64,000 nucleotides of DNA from Pseudomonas chlororaphis (GTDB lineage Bacteria; Pseudomonadota; Gammaproteobacteria; Pseudomonadales; Pseudomonadaceae). The notes beneath the pieces are model-generated. The model made no database searches. It was not told the origin of the DNA and saw only the letters and a program-made list of their open reading frames with translations. The DNA lies in assembly GCF_001921865.1 (NCBI RefSeq), contig NZ_MSCT01000002.1:290059-354058 (forward strand). The letters are read 5' to 3'. Shown piece by piece: positions 8,975 through 19,173 of this stretch (positions within the stretch are counted from its first letter, which is position 1; the number at the start of each line of letters is the position of its first letter). Both the position numbers and the translations under genes were made by a program.

Positions 8975-9778
8975 GTGGATAAGGTTCTGAACTTCAAACA
9001 AGGCCGGGTGCCGCTGCTGATCAGCATGCCCCACGCCGGCCTGCGTCTGACACCCGCGGTCGAGGCCGGGCTGATCGCCGAGGCGCAAAGCCTGCCGGAC
9101 ACCGACTGGCACATCCCGCAGCTCTACGCCTTCGCCGAGGAGCTGGGTGCCAGCACCCTGGCGGCCGAGTATTCGCGGTTCGTCATCGACCTCAACCGGC
9201 CGTCCGACGACAAGCCTTTATATGTCGGCGCCACCACGGGGCTGTACCCGGCCACGCTGTTCGATGGCGTGCCGCTGTTCCGCGAAGGGCTGGAGCCGTC
9301 GAAGCAGGAGCGTGCCACTTACCTGGAACAGGTCTGGACGCCTTATCACGGCACCCTGCAGCAGGAACTGGCACGGCTGAAAGCCGAGTTCGGCTACGCC
9401 TTGCTGTTCGATGCCCACTCGATCCGCTCGCTGATCCCGCACCTGTTCGAGGGCAAGCTGCCGGACTTCAACCTGGGCACCTTCAATGGTGCCAGTTGCG
9501 ACGTCGAGCTAGCCAGCCAGCTGGAGGCGATCTGCGCCCGCCACGACAACTACAGCCATGTGCTCAACGGTCGCTTCAAGGGCGGCCACATCACCCGGCA
9601 CTACGGCAACCCGGCCGAGAACATCCATGCGGTGCAGCTGGAGCTGGCGCAGAGCACTTATATGGAAGAGTTCGAGCCGTTCCGTTACCGCGAGGACCTG
9701 GCGGCACCGACCCAGGCGGTGCTCAAGCAGTTGCTGCAAGGGCTGCTGGCCTGGGGGCAGCAGCGCTACGGGCGCTGA
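8975..9778 (+). CDS. hutG: N-formylglutamate deformylase (amidohydrolase)
   Basis: HutG hydrolyses N-formyl-L-glutamate to glutamate and formate, the last step of the five-step hut route used by pseudomonads. That route also needs formiminoglutamate deiminase (HutF), which is not in this window. The 267-residue protein is of the FGase family: it opens with LLISMPHAGLRL, continues with FVIDLNRPSDD and contains LLFDAHSIRS, consistent with a zinc site. The GTG at 8975 is preferred: AGGAG overlaps the hutI stop six to seven bases before it, giving the usual family length. It is the last gene of the hut unit, followed by a palindromic repeat. Confidence 0.93.
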   Translation: MDKVLNFKQGRVPLLISMPHAGLRLTPAVEAGLIAEAQSLPDTDWHIPQLYAFAEELGASTLAAEYSRFVIDLNRPSDDKPLYVGATTGLYPATLFDGVPLFREGLEPSKQERATYLEQVWTPYHGTLQQELARLKAEFGYALLFDAHSIRSLIPHLFEGKLPDFNLGTFNGASCDVELASQLEAICARHDNYSHVLNGRFKGGHITRHYGNPAENIHAVQLELAQSTYMEEFEPFRYREDLAAPTQAVLKQLLQGLLAWGQQRYGR

Positions 9779-9794
9779 GGCCGAGGGCAAATCT

Positions 9795-9893
9795 GTAGCC
9801 GCTGCCGCAGGCTGCGCCAAGGCCGCAGGCCTTCAGCGATCTCGAGATCCTGCGCCTGCTGCGCAGTCGATCGCAGCCTGCGGCAGCGGCTAC
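9795..9893. repeat. Palindromic repeat (family 2)
   Basis: Perfect 22-base inverted arms at 9795-9816 and 9872-9893 (core GTAGCCGCTGCCGCAGG) enclose further internal palindromes. It lies just after hutG and may serve as the 3' boundary of the hut transcript. The remaining 145 bases before pip are AT-richer and hold a possible -10 element (TATGAT, 9971-9976) without a clear -35. Confidence 0.85.
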
Positions 9894-10038
9894 GGGTGCG
9901 CCATGCTGTGCGGCGGGCTGGCAAACAACCGCATTTTTTCCAAGGACATGCTCATTCCGTAATTCGGGTTTATGATGCCGGACGGCAGAATAATTGAAGT
10001 CCCCCCAGGGCTGACCTCAACCCCTTACGGAGCGCGCA

Positions 10039-11010
10039 ATGCAGACTTTGTACCCGCAGATCAAACCCTATGCCCGGCACGATCTGGCTGTCGACGAACC
10101 CCATGTGCTGTATGTCGACGAAAGCGGTTCCCCGGAAGGCTTGCCGGTGGTGTTCATCCACGGTGGCCCGGGCGCCGGGTGCGATGCCCAGAGCCGTCGC
10201 TACTTCGATCCGAATCTGTACCGCATCATTACCTTCGACCAGCGCGGTTGCGGGCGCTCCACGCCGCACGCCAGCCTGGAAAACAACACCACCTGGGACC
10301 TGGTCGCCGACCTCGAGCGGATTCGCCTGCACCTGGGTATCGAGAAATGGGTGGTGTTTGGCGGCTCCTGGGGGTCGACCCTGGCCCTGGCTTACGCGCA
10401 AACCCATCCGGAGCGCGTGCACGGTCTGATTCTGCGTGGGATCTTTCTGTGCCGTCCGCAGGAAATCGAATGGTTCTACCAGGCCGGCGCCAGCCGCCTG
10501 TTCCCCGATTACTGGCAGGACTACGTGGCGCCTATCCCGCTGGATGAGCGCGACGACCTGCTCGGCGCCTTCCACAAACGCCTGATCGGCAACGACCAGA
10601 TCGCCCAGATGCATGCGGCCAAGGCCTGGTCGATCTGGGAAGGGCGCACCGCCACCCTGCGGCCGAACCCGCTGGTGGTCGATCGTTTCTCCGAGCCGCA
10701 GCGCGCGCTGTCGATCGCCCGGATCGAATGCCACTACTTCACCAACCAGGCGTTCCTCGAACCGAACCAGCTGATCCGCGACATGGGCAAGATCGCCCAC
10801 CTGCCGGGCGTGATCGTGCATGGCCGCTACGACGTGATCTGCCCGCTGGACAACGCCTGGGAACTGCACCAGGCCTGGCCCAACAGCGAGCTGCAAGTGA
10901 TCCGCGATGCCGGTCACGCCGCGTCCGAACCGGGTATCACCGATGCGCTGGTGCGCGCCGCCGATCAGATGGCCCGGCGCCTGCTCGACCTGCCGCCCGA
11001 AGAAGCATGA
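10039..11010 (+). CDS. pip: Proline iminopeptidase
   Basis: This 323-residue alpha/beta hydrolase (peptidase family S33) removes N-terminal proline from peptides in the cytoplasm. The oxyanion-hole motif HGGPGAG is at residues 41-47. The nucleophile elbow GGSWGS places Ser110, the acid lies in GRYDVICP, and the base is in [10 protein letters not shown]. The length matches the family. Its TGA overlaps the ATG of dtd (ATGA), so the two are translationally coupled. Its place after hut may be no more than shared amino acid and peptide catabolism. Confidence 0.93.
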   Translation: MQTLYPQIKPYARHDLAVDEPHVLYVDESGSPEGLPVVFIHGGPGAGCDAQSRRYFDPNLYRIITFDQRGCGRSTPHASLENNTTWDLVADLERIRLHLGIEKWVVFGGSWGSTLALAYAQTHPERVHGLILRGIFLCRPQEIEWFYQAGASRLFPDYWQDYVAPIPLDERDDLLGAFHKRLIGNDQIAQMHAAKAWSIWEGRTATLRPNPLVVDRFSEPQRALSIARIECHYFTNQAFLEPNQLIRDMGKIAHLPGVIVHGRYDVICPLDNAWELHQAWPNSELQVIRDAGHAASEPGITDALVRAADQMARRLLDLPPEEA

Positions 11011-11444
11011 AGGGCCTGTTGCAGCGCGTACGCGGCGCGCGGGTCGAGGTGGCGGGCGAAATCGTCGGTGTGGTGGACCAGGGATTGCTGGTGCTGGTCG
11101 CGGTGGAACCCGAGGACACCCAGGCCTGCGCCGACAAACTTCTGCACAAGCTGCTTAACTATCGGGTGTTCAGTGACGCCGAGGGCAAGATGAATCTGTC
11201 CCTGGCCGATGTGGACGGCGGTCTGTTGCTGGTTTCGCAGTTCACCCTGGCGGCGGACACCAAGAGCGGTTTGCGCCCGAGCTTTTCCACAGCGGCGCCG
11301 CCGGCCCTGGGCGAAGAACTTTTTGACTATTTATTGTGCAAGGCGCAACAGTTGCATGGCAAAGTGGCATCAGGGCGTTTCGGGGCGGATATGCAGGTCC
11401 ATCTGGTCAATGATGGCCCGGTAACCTTCCTGTTACAGACCTGA
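11007..11444 (+). CDS. dtd: D-aminoacyl-tRNA deacylase
   Basis: Dtd cleaves D-amino acids, and glycine mischarged on tRNA-Ala, from tRNA, protecting translation in the cytoplasm. The 145-residue protein has the hallmark [17 protein letters not shown] (the SQ-containing motif) and the C-terminal NDGPVTFLL, which carries the cross-subunit Gly-Pro motif of this homodimer. It starts inside the stop codon of pip. Confidence 0.95.
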   Translation: MKGLLQRVRGARVEVAGEIVGVVDQGLLVLVAVEPEDTQACADKLLHKLLNYRVFSDAEGKMNLSLADVDGGLLLVSQFTLAADTKSGLRPSFSTAAPPALGEELFDYLLCKAQQLHGKVASGRFGADMQVHLVNDGPVTFLLQT

Positions 11445-11721
11445 AAGTGCTTGAAACATCTTTTTCGAGCGAAACCAGCCGAAAATAGGCGTTTTTCGCG
11501 ATAAATACTTGGTCGCCCCTGATGCGTTGTAACGCGGCCTACTAGATAATCGCGCGCTACGGGGATCAGCGTTCGTTGGTCCGTTTTTGACTTAGGTAGA
11601 GACTTGTTCAGGACCGTTTGGGGAATCATTTAGCCCCATCGGAGTCGGAACAATGCTCGCCAACCTGGCATATAGATAGCTGGCCGTTGGTTTTTTGATC
11701 TGTTTTCGGCGAGGGTTGCTC

Positions 11722-13512
11722 GTGATTGTTAGTCCCTGTAATGCACCAAAATTGTCTGCCAAACGGTTACGAAACGCACTGGTGACAGGCTCTGCGCTGC
11801 TGTGCCTGTTCAGCGCCGGCCAACTCATGGCTTTCAATCTGGATGATGTATCGGCCAAGGCTAAGGATCTGGCCGGGCAGAAGTACGAGGCCCCGCGCAG
11901 TAACCTGCCGAACGAATTTCGTGAGATGAAGTTCGCGGACTATCAGAAGATCCGCTTCCTTCCCGAAAAGGCCGAATGGGCCAAGCAGAAAACCCCGTTC
12001 AAGCTGTCCTTCTATCACCAGGGCATGCATTTCGACACGCCGGTGAAAATCAACGAAGTCACGGCGAGCACCGTCGAAGAGATCAAGTACGACTCGACGC
12101 GTTTCGATTTCGGCGACCTCAAGTTCGACCCCAAGGCGACCGAGCAGCTCGGCTACGCCGGTTTCCGCGTGCTGTACCCGATCAACAAGGCGGACAAGCA
12201 AGACGAAATCATGACCATGCTCGGCGCGAGCTACTTCCGCGTCGTTGGCAAGGGTCACGTCTACGGCTTGTCGGCCCGTGGCCTGGCCATCGACACCGCG
12301 CTGCCGTCGGGCGAGGAATTCCCGCGTTTCACCGAGTTCTGGATCCAGCAACCCAAGCCGACCGACAAGCACCTGGTGATCTTCGCCCTGCTGGATTCGC
12401 CGCGCGCGACCGGCGCCTATCGCCTGATCCTGCGTCCGGGCAGCGACACCATCGTCGACGTCAAGGCGCGGATGTTCCTGCGTGACAAGGTCGGCAAGCT
12501 GGGCATCGCCCCGCTGACCAGCATGTTCCTGTTCGGCGCCAACCAGCCGTCGAAAGTCCTCAACTACCGTCGCGAACTGCACGACTCCAGCGGCCTGTCG
12601 ATCCATGCCGGCAATGGCGAGTGGATCTGGCGTCCGCTGAACAACCCGAAACACCTGGCCGTGAGCAACTTCTCGGTGGAGAACCCGCGCGGTTTCGGCC
12701 TGCTGCAGCGTGGCCGCGACTTCAGCCACTACGAAGACCTCGACGACCGCTACGACAAGCGCCCAAGCGCCTGGATCGAGCCGAAGGGCGACTGGGGCAA
12801 AGGCACCGTCGACCTGGTAGAGATCCCGACTGCCGACGAAACCAACGACAATATCGTGGCCTTCTGGAGCCCGGAAAAGCAGCCTGAGCCAGGCCAGCCG
12901 TTCGACTTCGCCTATCGCCTGCACTGGACCATGGACGAAGCGTCGCTGCATTCGCCGGACAGCTCCTGGGTCGAACAGACCCTGCGTTCCACGGGCGACG
13001 TCAAGCAATCCAACCTGATCCGTCAGCCGGACGGCAGCGTGGCATACCTGGTGGACTTCGAAGGCCCGTCCCTCGCGGCGTTGCCGGAAGACACCGAAGT
13101 GCGCAGCCAGGTCAGCGTCGGCGACAACGCCGAGCTGGTGGAAAACAGCGTGCGCTACAACCCTGAAACCAAGGGCTGGCGCCTGACCCTGCGGATGAAG
13201 ATCAAGGACCCAGGCAAAGCCACTGAAATGCGCGCGGCCCTGGTCAAGAACGCCGCTCCCGTCGAGCCGTCCAAGTCTGCGCCGGCGGCCTCCAGCTCCT
13301 CCATCGCCAAGGCCGACAAGGTCGCGGCCAAGCAGCAGGAGAAGAAAGAGGCGGATGCCAAGCAAGCCGACGCCAAGCCTGCCAAGGACGCCAAGAACCA
13401 CAAAGACGCCAAGCAGCCTGCTGCCGAGGCGGCCCCAGCCACACCGGAATCCGTCCCGACCGAGCAAGTCCTGACCGAGACCTGGAGCTACCAGTTGCCT
13501 GCCGATGAGTAA
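11722..13512 (+). CDS. opgG: Glucan biosynthesis protein G (periplasmic)
   Basis: OpgG (MdoG) acts in the periplasm on beta-1,2-glucan chains made by OpgH, probably adding beta-1,6 branches, to yield osmoregulated periplasmic glucans. From the GTG at 11722 (GAGGG six bases upstream) it is 596 residues with a signal peptide ending near LMA (residue 37). An in-frame upstream start would add nine residues. The core ends near residue 513. It is followed by a low-complexity Lys/Ala/Asp stretch of about 65 residues, then [14 protein letters not shown]. This makes it longer than the roughly 510-residue enterobacterial protein. The 277-base gap upstream shows no confident promoter. Its stop overlaps opgH. 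Confidence 0.92.
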   Translation: MIVSPCNAPKLSAKRLRNALVTGSALLCLFSAGQLMAFNLDDVSAKAKDLAGQKYEAPRSNLPNEFREMKFADYQKIRFLPEKAEWAKQKTPFKLSFYHQGMHFDTPVKINEVTASTVEEIKYDSTRFDFGDLKFDPKATEQLGYAGFRVLYPINKADKQDEIMTMLGASYFRVVGKGHVYGLSARGLAIDTALPSGEEFPRFTEFWIQQPKPTDKHLVIFALLDSPRATGAYRLILRPGSDTIVDVKARMFLRDKVGKLGIAPLTSMFLFGANQPSKVLNYRRELHDSSGLSIHAGNGEWIWRPLNNPKHLAVSNFSVENPRGFGLLQRGRDFSHYEDLDDRYDKRPSAWIEPKGDWGKGTVDLVEIPTADETNDNIVAFWSPEKQPEPGQPFDFAYRLHWTMDEASLHSPDSSWVEQTLRSTGDVKQSNLIRQPDGSVAYLVDFEGPSLAALPEDTEVRSQVSVGDNAELVENSVRYNPETKGWRLTLRMKIKDPGKATEMRAALVKNAAPVEPSKSAPAASSSSIAKADKVAAKQQEKKEADAKQADAKPAKDAKNHKDAKQPAAEAAPATPESVPTEQVLTETWSYQLPADE

Positions 13513-16075
13513 TTCTCAAGCACAGCCAGAGACTCTTGCCGAGTATCTGGCACACCTGCCGATGACCGATGAGCAGCGCGCGGAACTCGCGGGCTGCAAG
13601 TCCTTCAGTGAATTGCACGAGCGCCTGTCGTCCTCGACATTCGACGCGCCTGCCGATGCCGCCCAGGCCTCGGTAGGCCGTCGGCTGACCCTGGACTCCG
13701 CCGAAGCGCTGGAGGAGGCCGAGATGCTGGCGGTCGATGCCAGCGGTCGCGTGTGCCTCAAGGCGACGCCGCCGATCCGTCGGACCAAGGTCGTTCCCGA
13801 GCCCTGGCGCACCAATATCCTGGTGCGCGGCTGGCGGCGCCTGACCGGGCGCACCAACCCGCCGGCGCCGCCGAAGGATGAACGAGTGCTGCCGGCCGCG
13901 CGTTGGCGCACCGTGGGGTCGATCCGCCGTTACATCCTGCTGCTGCTGATGCTCGGCCAGACCATCGTCGCTGGCTGGTACATGAAAGGCATCATGCCGT
14001 ACCAGGGCTGGTCGTTCGTCGACCTGGAAGAAATCATGCATCAGCCATTGATGCAGACCGCGACCCAGGTCCTGCCGTATGCCCTGCAAACCAGCATCCT
14101 GATTCTGTTCGGCATTCTGTTCTGCTGGGTCTCGGCGGGTTTCTGGACTGCGCTGATGGGCTTCCTCGAGCTGCTCACCGGGCACGACAAATACCGCATT
14201 TCCGGCAAAAGCGCCGGCAACGAGCCGATTCCGCGAGATGCCCGCACCGCGCTGGTGATGCCGATCTGCAACGAAGACGTGCCGCGGGTGTTCGCCGGCC
14301 TGCGAGCGACCTTCGAGTCGGTCGCCGCCACGGGGGACCTGGACCGCTTCGACTTCTTCGTCCTCAGTGACAGCAACGACACCGATATCTGCGTGGCCGA
14401 GCAACAGGCCTGGCTGGACGTTTGCCGCGAAACCAAGGGTTTCGGCAAGATCTTCTATCGCCGCCGTCGCCGTCGGGTAAAGCGTAAGAGCGGTAACCTC
14501 GACGACTTCTGCCGGCGCTGGGGCGGCGACTACAAGTACATGGTCGTGCTCGACGCCGACAGCGTCATGAGCGGCGAATGCCTGACCAGCCTGGTGCGCC
14601 TGATGGAAGCCACGCCGGACGCGGGCATCATCCAGACCGCGCCGAAAGCCTCAGGCATGGACACCCTGTATGCGCGCATGCAGCAGTTCGCCACCCGCGT
14701 CTACGGTCCGCTGTTCACCGCCGGCCTGCACTTCTGGCAGCTGGGCGAATCCCACTACTGGGGCCACAACGCGATCATCCGCATGAAGCCGTTCATCGAG
14801 CACTGCGCCCTGGCGCCGTTGCCCGGTAAAGGCGCCTTCGCCGGTGCGATCCTGTCCCACGACTTCGTCGAAGCTGCGCTGATGCGTCGCGCCGGCTGGG
14901 GCGTGTGGATTGCCTACGACCTGCCGGGCAGCTACGAAGAACTGCCGCCGAACCTGCTGGACGAGCTCAAGCGCGACCGTCGCTGGTGCCACGGCAACCT
15001 GATGAACTTCCGCCTGTTCCTGGTCAAGGGCATGCACCCGGTGCACCGCGCGGTGTTCCTTACCGGGGTGATGTCCTACCTGTCGGCGCCGCTGTGGTTC
15101 TTCTTCCTGGTGCTGTCGACCGCGCTGCTGGCGGTCAATACCCTGATGGAGCCGCAGTACTTCCTCGAACCGCGCCAGCTTTATCCGCTGTGGCCGCAAT
15201 GGCACCCGGACAAGGCCATCGCGTTGTTCTCGACCACCATCGTGCTGCTGTTCCTGCCGAAGCTGTTGAGTATCATCCTGATCTGGGCCAAGGGCGCGAA
15301 AGAGTTCGGCGGCAAGTTCAAGGTGACCCTGTCGATGCTCCTGGAGATGCTGTTCTCCATGCTGCTGGCGCCGGTGCGGATGATTTTCCACACCCGTTTC
15401 GTGCTGGCTGCGTTCCTTGGCTGGGCCGCGACCTGGAACTCGCCGCAGCGTGACGACGACTCCACGCCGTGGAGCGAAGCGGTGCGCCGCCATGGTCCGC
15501 AGACCTTGCTGGGCTTCTGCTGGGCGCTGCTGGTGATCTGGCTGAACCCGAGCTTCCTCTGGTGGCTGGTGCCGATCGTCGGTTCGTTGATGCTGTCGAT
15601 TCCGGTGTCGGTGATTTCCAGCCGGGTCGGCCTGGGCTTGAAGTCCCGCGACGAAAAGCTGTTCCTGATCCCCGAGGAATACGCGCCGCCCCAGGAACTG
15701 GTGAATACCGACCAGTACACCCATGAAAACCGTTGGCATGCGCTGAACGACGGTTTCGTCCGGGCGGTGGTCGATCCGCAGCAGAACGCCCTGGCCTGTG
15801 CCCTGGCGACGTCCCGGCACGGGGTGGCTGAGCCGATCGAGTGGCTGCGCATCGAGCGGGTCCGGCATGCCCTGAAAGTCGGACCGGCGGCGCTGAACAA
15901 CGGCGAGCGCCTGGCGCTGCTGAGCGACCCGGTGGCCCTGGCCCGCCTGCACGAGCAGGTCTGGAGCGAAGGTCACGCCGAATGGCTGGGCGCCTGGCGG
16001 CAATCGGTGGATGAAGATCCGCATGCGCCGCTGCTGCCGTTGCGACCGCAAACGGCAATCGCCCAACCGGCCTGA
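13505..16075 (+). CDS. opgH: Glucan glucosyltransferase H (inner membrane)
   Basis: OpgH (MdoH) polymerises glucose from UDP-glucose into beta-1,2-glucan and moves the chain across the inner membrane. The 856-residue protein is a family 2 glycosyltransferase. Two hydrophobic segments lie at about residues 140-220, followed by a cytosolic catalytic domain with LDADSVMSG (the DxD site), [15 protein letters not shown] (the base) and [11 protein letters not shown] (equivalent to QxxRW). A block of about six hydrophobic segments comes next, then a cytosolic tail. The ATG overlaps the opgG stop by eight bases, so the two proteins are made in coupled fashion. Confidence 0.95.
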   Translation: MSNSQAQPETLAEYLAHLPMTDEQRAELAGCKSFSELHERLSSSTFDAPADAAQASVGRRLTLDSAEALEEAEMLAVDASGRVCLKATPPIRRTKVVPEPWRTNILVRGWRRLTGRTNPPAPPKDERVLPAARWRTVGSIRRYILLLLMLGQTIVAGWYMKGIMPYQGWSFVDLEEIMHQPLMQTATQVLPYALQTSILILFGILFCWVSAGFWTALMGFLELLTGHDKYRISGKSAGNEPIPRDARTALVMPICNEDVPRVFAGLRATFESVAATGDLDRFDFFVLSDSNDTDICVAEQQAWLDVCRETKGFGKIFYRRRRRRVKRKSGNLDDFCRRWGGDYKYMVVLDADSVMSGECLTSLVRLMEATPDAGIIQTAPKASGMDTLYARMQQFATRVYGPLFTAGLHFWQLGESHYWGHNAIIRMKPFIEHCALAPLPGKGAFAGAILSHDFVEAALMRRAGWGVWIAYDLPGSYEELPPNLLDELKRDRRWCHGNLMNFRLFLVKGMHPVHRAVFLTGVMSYLSAPLWFFFLVLSTALLAVNTLMEPQYFLEPRQLYPLWPQWHPDKAIALFSTTIVLLFLPKLLSIILIWAKGAKEFGGKFKVTLSMLLEMLFSMLLAPVRMIFHTRFVLAAFLGWAATWNSPQRDDDSTPWSEAVRRHGPQTLLGFCWALLVIWLNPSFLWWLVPIVGSLMLSIPVSVISSRVGLGLKSRDEKLFLIPEEYAPPQELVNTDQYTHENRWHALNDGFVRAVVDPQQNALACALATSRHGVAEPIEWLRIERVRHALKVGPAALNNGERLALLSDPVALARLHEQVWSEGHAEWLGAWRQSVDEDPHAPLLPLRPQTAIAQPA

Positions 16076-16077
16076 CG

Positions 16078-16113
16078 ACAACGCCCTTGAGCCCGCTCAA
16101 GGGCGTTGTTGTT
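16078..16113 (+). terminator. Rho-independent terminator of opgGH
   Basis: A 14-base-pair stem (16078-16091 with 16096-16109) has a CCCG loop and is followed by a short T-rich run. It starts two bases after the opgH stop. Confidence 0.85.
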
Positions 16114-16121
16114 TATGGGGC

Positions 16122-16256
16122 CTGTAGCCACTGCCGAGCCGCGAGGCTGCGATAAGGCCCGCAGGGCCTTGGTTCTCGATTGCCCGACGAAGCTCTGGCG
16201 GCCTTGAGATCTTTACGCCCCTTCGGGGCGATCGCAGCTTGTGGCAGCGGCTACAG
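16122..16256. repeat. Palindromic repeat (family 2, imperfect)
   Basis: The outer arms CTGTAGCCACTGCCGAG (16122-16138) and GTGGCAGCGGCTACAG (16241-16256) are imperfect inverted copies of the family 2 core, with an internal stem. It occupies much of the 355-base gap between opgH and the ABC transporter operon. Confidence 0.75.
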
Positions 16257-16290
16257 GGCGACTCTGTAACAACAAATCCTGGCTAAACCC

Positions 16291-16318
16291 TTGTGCAAAT
16301 GGTCGGGTGAGTTAGCAT
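16291..16318 (+). promoter_or_regulatory. Possible sigma-70 promoter of the amino acid ABC operon
   Basis: TTGTGC, 16 bases, then TAGCAT form a modest sigma-70 match 113 bases before the start of the binding-protein gene. A 13-base palindrome (ACACCC-C-GGGTGT, 16343-16355) follows in the leader and could be an operator. Confidence 0.35.
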
Positions 16319-16430
16319 CGCACCCCGAATTGCCGCGAGCGGACACCCCGGGTGTTCGTGTCTGTCGATTTCCCAGGGAAAACCGGCCGCGGGTTCGCCT
16401 CACAATAAAATGGGTTCAGGGGACTTGAAG

Positions 16431-17228
16431 ATGAAGAAGTATCTCTCGATGCTGCTGCTCGGCGTCACGGCAATGGTGGCGGTCAATGCAGCCCAGGCTG
16501 GCGCCATCGACGACGCGGTCAAGCGCGGCACGCTGAAAGTCGGCATGGACCCGACCTACATGCCGTTCGAAATGACCAACAAGCGCGGCGAGATCATCGG
16601 TTTCGAGGTCGACCTGCTCAAGGCCATGACCAAGGCCATGGGCGTCAAGCTGGAACTGGTTTCCACCGGCTACGACGGCATCATCCCGGCCCTGTTGACC
16701 GACAAGTTCGACATGATCGGCAGCGGCATGACCCTGACCCAGGAACGCAACCTGCGCCTGAACTTCAGCGAACCCTTTATCGTGGTCGGCCAGACCCTGC
16801 TGATCCGCAAGGAGCTGGAAGGCACCATCAAGTCCTATAAAGACCTGAACACTGCCGATTACCGCATCACCTCCAAGTTGGGCACCACCGGCGAAATGGT
16901 CGCCAAGAAGCTGATTGCCAAGGCCAAGTACCACGGCTACGACAACGAGCAGGAAGCCGTGCTCGACGTGGTCAACGGCAAGGCCGACGCCTTCATCTAC
17001 GACGCCCCGTACAACGTGGTGGCGCTGAGCAAGGTCGGCAACGGCAAACTGGTCTTCCTCGACAAGCCGTTCACCTACGAGCCGCTGGCGTTCGGCCTGA
17101 AGAAGGGCGACTACGACAGCCTCAACTTCATCAACAACTTCCTGCACCAGATCCACGAAGACGGCACCTACGATCGCATCCATGACAAGTGGTTCAAGAG
17201 CACCGAGTGGCTCAAGGACATGGAATAA
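16431..17228 (+). CDS. Periplasmic amino acid-binding protein (ABC transporter, family 3)
   Basis: This 265-residue solute-binding protein has a signal peptide cleaved after residue 23 (AQA, before GAID) and a family 3 (ArgT/GlnH/HisJ type) domain: LKVGMDPTYMPFEM, GFEVDLLKAM, KFDMIGSGMTLTQERN. It should bind a polar amino acid in the periplasm. Neutral or acidic substrates are as likely as basic ones and I cannot tell which. The ATG at 16431 is preferred over one at 16410 because AGGGGA is eight bases upstream and the signal peptide then begins MKKY. A REP pair separates it from the permease gene. Confidence 0.88.
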   Translation: MKKYLSMLLLGVTAMVAVNAAQAGAIDDAVKRGTLKVGMDPTYMPFEMTNKRGEIIGFEVDLLKAMTKAMGVKLELVSTGYDGIIPALLTDKFDMIGSGMTLTQERNLRLNFSEPFIVVGQTLLIRKELEGTIKSYKDLNTADYRITSKLGTTGEMVAKKLIAKAKYHGYDNEQEAVLDVVNGKADAFIYDAPYNVVALSKVGNGKLVFLDKPFTYEPLAFGLKKGDYDSLNFINNFLHQIHEDGTYDRIHDKWFKSTEWLKDME

Positions 17229-17250
17229 GGCTCGGTCGGACAGATCGGGT

Positions 17251-17326
17251 CGCCTCGTTCGCGGGCAAGCCTCGCTCCTACAGGGATTGATGAATCCGTA
17301 GGAGCGAGGCTTACCCGCGAAGGCGG
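17251..17326. repeat. REP pair (family 1 variant) inside the ABC operon
   Basis: Inverted arms at about 17251-17281 and 17298-17326 have the variant core GTAGGAGCGAGGCTT and CCCGCGA. The pair lies between the binding-protein gene and the permease gene of one operon, where a hairpin would stabilise the upstream message. Confidence 0.85.
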
Positions 17327-17360
17327 TAATCCTCGCGACACAACATTCGGAACTTGCACC

Positions 17361-18323
17361 GTGATCAAACATAAAAAAGCCCAATGGCCCTGGCACGTCC
17401 TGACCGTGCTGGTGCTGATCGGCCTGGCTGGCGCGTTGTATTACGCCACCTCGCTGATGTCCTACGAATGGCGCTGGAACCGCGTGCCGCAGTACTTCGC
17501 CTATCAGGCCGAGGAGTCGCAGCGGGCGTCGGAGATCTCCACCGTCAGCGAGCTGGTGCGCCAAGGCGGCAAAGCCGAGGTCACGCTGCGCAACGACGCG
17601 GGCGGCGAGCAGCGGCTGACGGTCGACGAGAGCAGCCTGCAGGTGGCCCGCGGCGACGATGTGGCCGAAGGCGATGTGATCGGCGTGACCCGGCACTGGG
17701 CGGCCGGCCCGCTGCTGTGGGGCTTGTGGACCACCCTGTGGCTGTCGGTGGTGTCTGGAGTGTTGGGCCTGTTCATCGGTCTGGCGACCGGGCTTTGCCG
17801 CCTGTCGAACAACCCGACCCTGCGCGACCTGTCGACGATCTACGTCGAACTGGTGCGGGGTACGCCGCTGCTGGTGCAGATCTTCATTTTCTATTTCTTC
17901 ATCGGCACGGTGCTGAACCTGTCCCGCGAGTTCGCCGGGGTCGCCGCGCTGTCGTTGTTCACCGGGGCCTATGTGGCGGAAATCGTCCGCGCCGGCGTGC
18001 AGTCGATTGCCCGCGGGCAGAACGAAGCGGCCCGTTCCCTGGGCCTGAATGCCAGCCAGTCGATGCGTCACGTGGTGCTGCCCCAGGCTTTCAAGCGTGT
18101 GCTGCCGCCGCTGGCCGGGCAGTTCATCAGCCTGGTCAAGGACACCTCGCTGGTGTCGGTGATCGCTATCACCGAGCTGCTCAAGAGCGGTCGGGAAGTC
18201 ATCACCACCTCGTTTTCGCCGTTCGAGATCCTGTTCTGCGTGGCGGCCCTGTACCTGTTGATCAACCTGCCGCTGTCGAAGATGGCCAGCCGGCTTGAGC
18301 GGAGGCTCGCGCAAAGTGATTGA
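17361..18323 (+). CDS. Amino acid ABC transporter permease (HisM/GlnP type)
   Basis: This 320-residue inner-membrane permease has one hydrophobic segment near residues 12-32, then a soluble stretch of about 80 residues probably facing the periplasm. The HisMQ-type permease domain with four or more segments follows. The EAA loop is [25 protein letters not shown]. Upstream of that, [15 protein letters not shown] is a strong family signature. The start is GTG at 17361. One permease gene is present, so the complex probably contains a homodimer. The stop overlaps the ATPase start. Confidence 0.9.
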   Translation: MIKHKKAQWPWHVLTVLVLIGLAGALYYATSLMSYEWRWNRVPQYFAYQAEESQRASEISTVSELVRQGGKAEVTLRNDAGGEQRLTVDESSLQVARGDDVAEGDVIGVTRHWAAGPLLWGLWTTLWLSVVSGVLGLFIGLATGLCRLSNNPTLRDLSTIYVELVRGTPLLVQIFIFYFFIGTVLNLSREFAGVAALSLFTGAYVAEIVRAGVQSIARGQNEAARSLGLNASQSMRHVVLPQAFKRVLPPLAGQFISLVKDTSLVSVIAITELLKSGREVITTSFSPFEILFCVAALYLLINLPLSKMASRLERRLAQSD

Positions 18324-19050
18324 AGTCCGCGATCTGGTAAAAGTCTTCGACACCCGCGGCCAGGTGGTCCGTGCGGTGGATAACGTCACCACCCAGGTGG
18401 CCAAGGGCGAAGTGCTGGTGGTGATCGGCCCGTCCGGTTCCGGCAAGTCGACCTTCCTGCGCTGTCTCAACGGTCTGGAGCAGTTCGATTCCGGCTCGGT
18501 GAGCATCGACGGCCTGCAACTGGCCGACCCGAAGACCGACGTGAACGCTTATCGCCGCGAAGTCGGCATGGTGTTCCAGCACTTCAACCTGTTCCCGCAC
18601 ATGACCGTACTGGAAAACCTCTGCCTGGCGCAGAAGGTGGTGCGCAAGCGCGGCAAGCAGGAGCGCGAGGCCAAGGCCCTGGCGTTGCTGGAAAAGGTCG
18701 GTATCGCGCAGAAAGCCCATGAATTTCCGTCGCGCCTTTCCGGCGGTCAGCAACAGCGGGTGGCCATCGCCCGGGCGCTGGCCATGGAGCCCAAGGTCAT
18801 GCTGTTCGACGAGCCGACGTCGGCGCTGGACCCGGAAATGGTCGGCGAAGTGCTGGACGTGATGAAGACCCTGGCCCTGGAAGGCATGACCATGGTCTGC
18901 GTGACCCACGAAATGGGCTTCGCCCGGGAAGTGGCGGACCGGGTGCTGTTCTTCGACCACGGCAAACTGCTGGAAGACGCCGCCCCGGCCGAGTTCTTCG
19001 ACGCCCCGAAAGACCCGCGGGCCCAGGCCTTCCTGCGCCAGGTCCTGTAG
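18316..19050 (+). CDS. Amino acid ABC transporter ATPase (GlnQ/HisP type)
   Basis: This 244-residue polar amino acid transport ATPase has Walker [10 protein letters not shown] (residues 38-46), signature [15 protein letters not shown], Walker [15 protein letters not shown] and the switch histidine in VTHEMGFA. The GTG at 18316 is chosen because GGAGG is ten bases upstream and the resulting length is the family norm. An in-frame TTG at 18295 would add seven residues. It overlaps the permease gene by eight bases and closes the operon. A REP pair separates it from the convergent chemoreceptor gene. Confidence 0.92.
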   Translation: MIEVRDLVKVFDTRGQVVRAVDNVTTQVAKGEVLVVIGPSGSGKSTFLRCLNGLEQFDSGSVSIDGLQLADPKTDVNAYRREVGMVFQHFNLFPHMTVLENLCLAQKVVRKRGKQEREAKALALLEKVGIAQKAHEFPSRLSGGQQQRVAIARALAMEPKVMLFDEPTSALDPEMVGEVLDVMKTLALEGMTMVCVTHEMGFAREVADRVLFFDHGKLLEDAAPAEFFDAPKDPRAQAFLRQVL

Positions 19051-19069
19051 GTTTCCACCGGCGGAACCT

Positions 19070-19130
19070 ATCGCGGGCAAGCCTCGCTCCTACAGGACAC
19101 CCACCTGTAGGAGCGAGGCTTGCCCGCGAT
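19070..19130. repeat. REP pair (family 1 variant)
   Basis: Perfect 27-base inverted arms at 19070-19096 and 19104-19130 (core GTAGGAGCGAGGCTTGCCC) have a seven-base loop. It lies between two convergent genes and could act as a bidirectional transcript end. Confidence 0.9.
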
Positions 19131-19173
19131 TGCATCACCCCGGATTCAAGCGACCCGGCTCATGCAGGCCAGA

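Noticed and set aside
1..9800. HutC-type operators (TGTA-N-TACA palindromes) in the hut block
   Set aside because: I found no convincing inverted TGTA/TACA site in the gaps between hut genes. The main operator is probably upstream of the window.
16416..18506. Open frame of 696 codons on the minus strand across the ABC transporter operon
   Set aside because: It runs through two real genes, a REP pair and an intergenic gap, and its translation is rich in His, Gln and Arg, as expected for an antisense frame.
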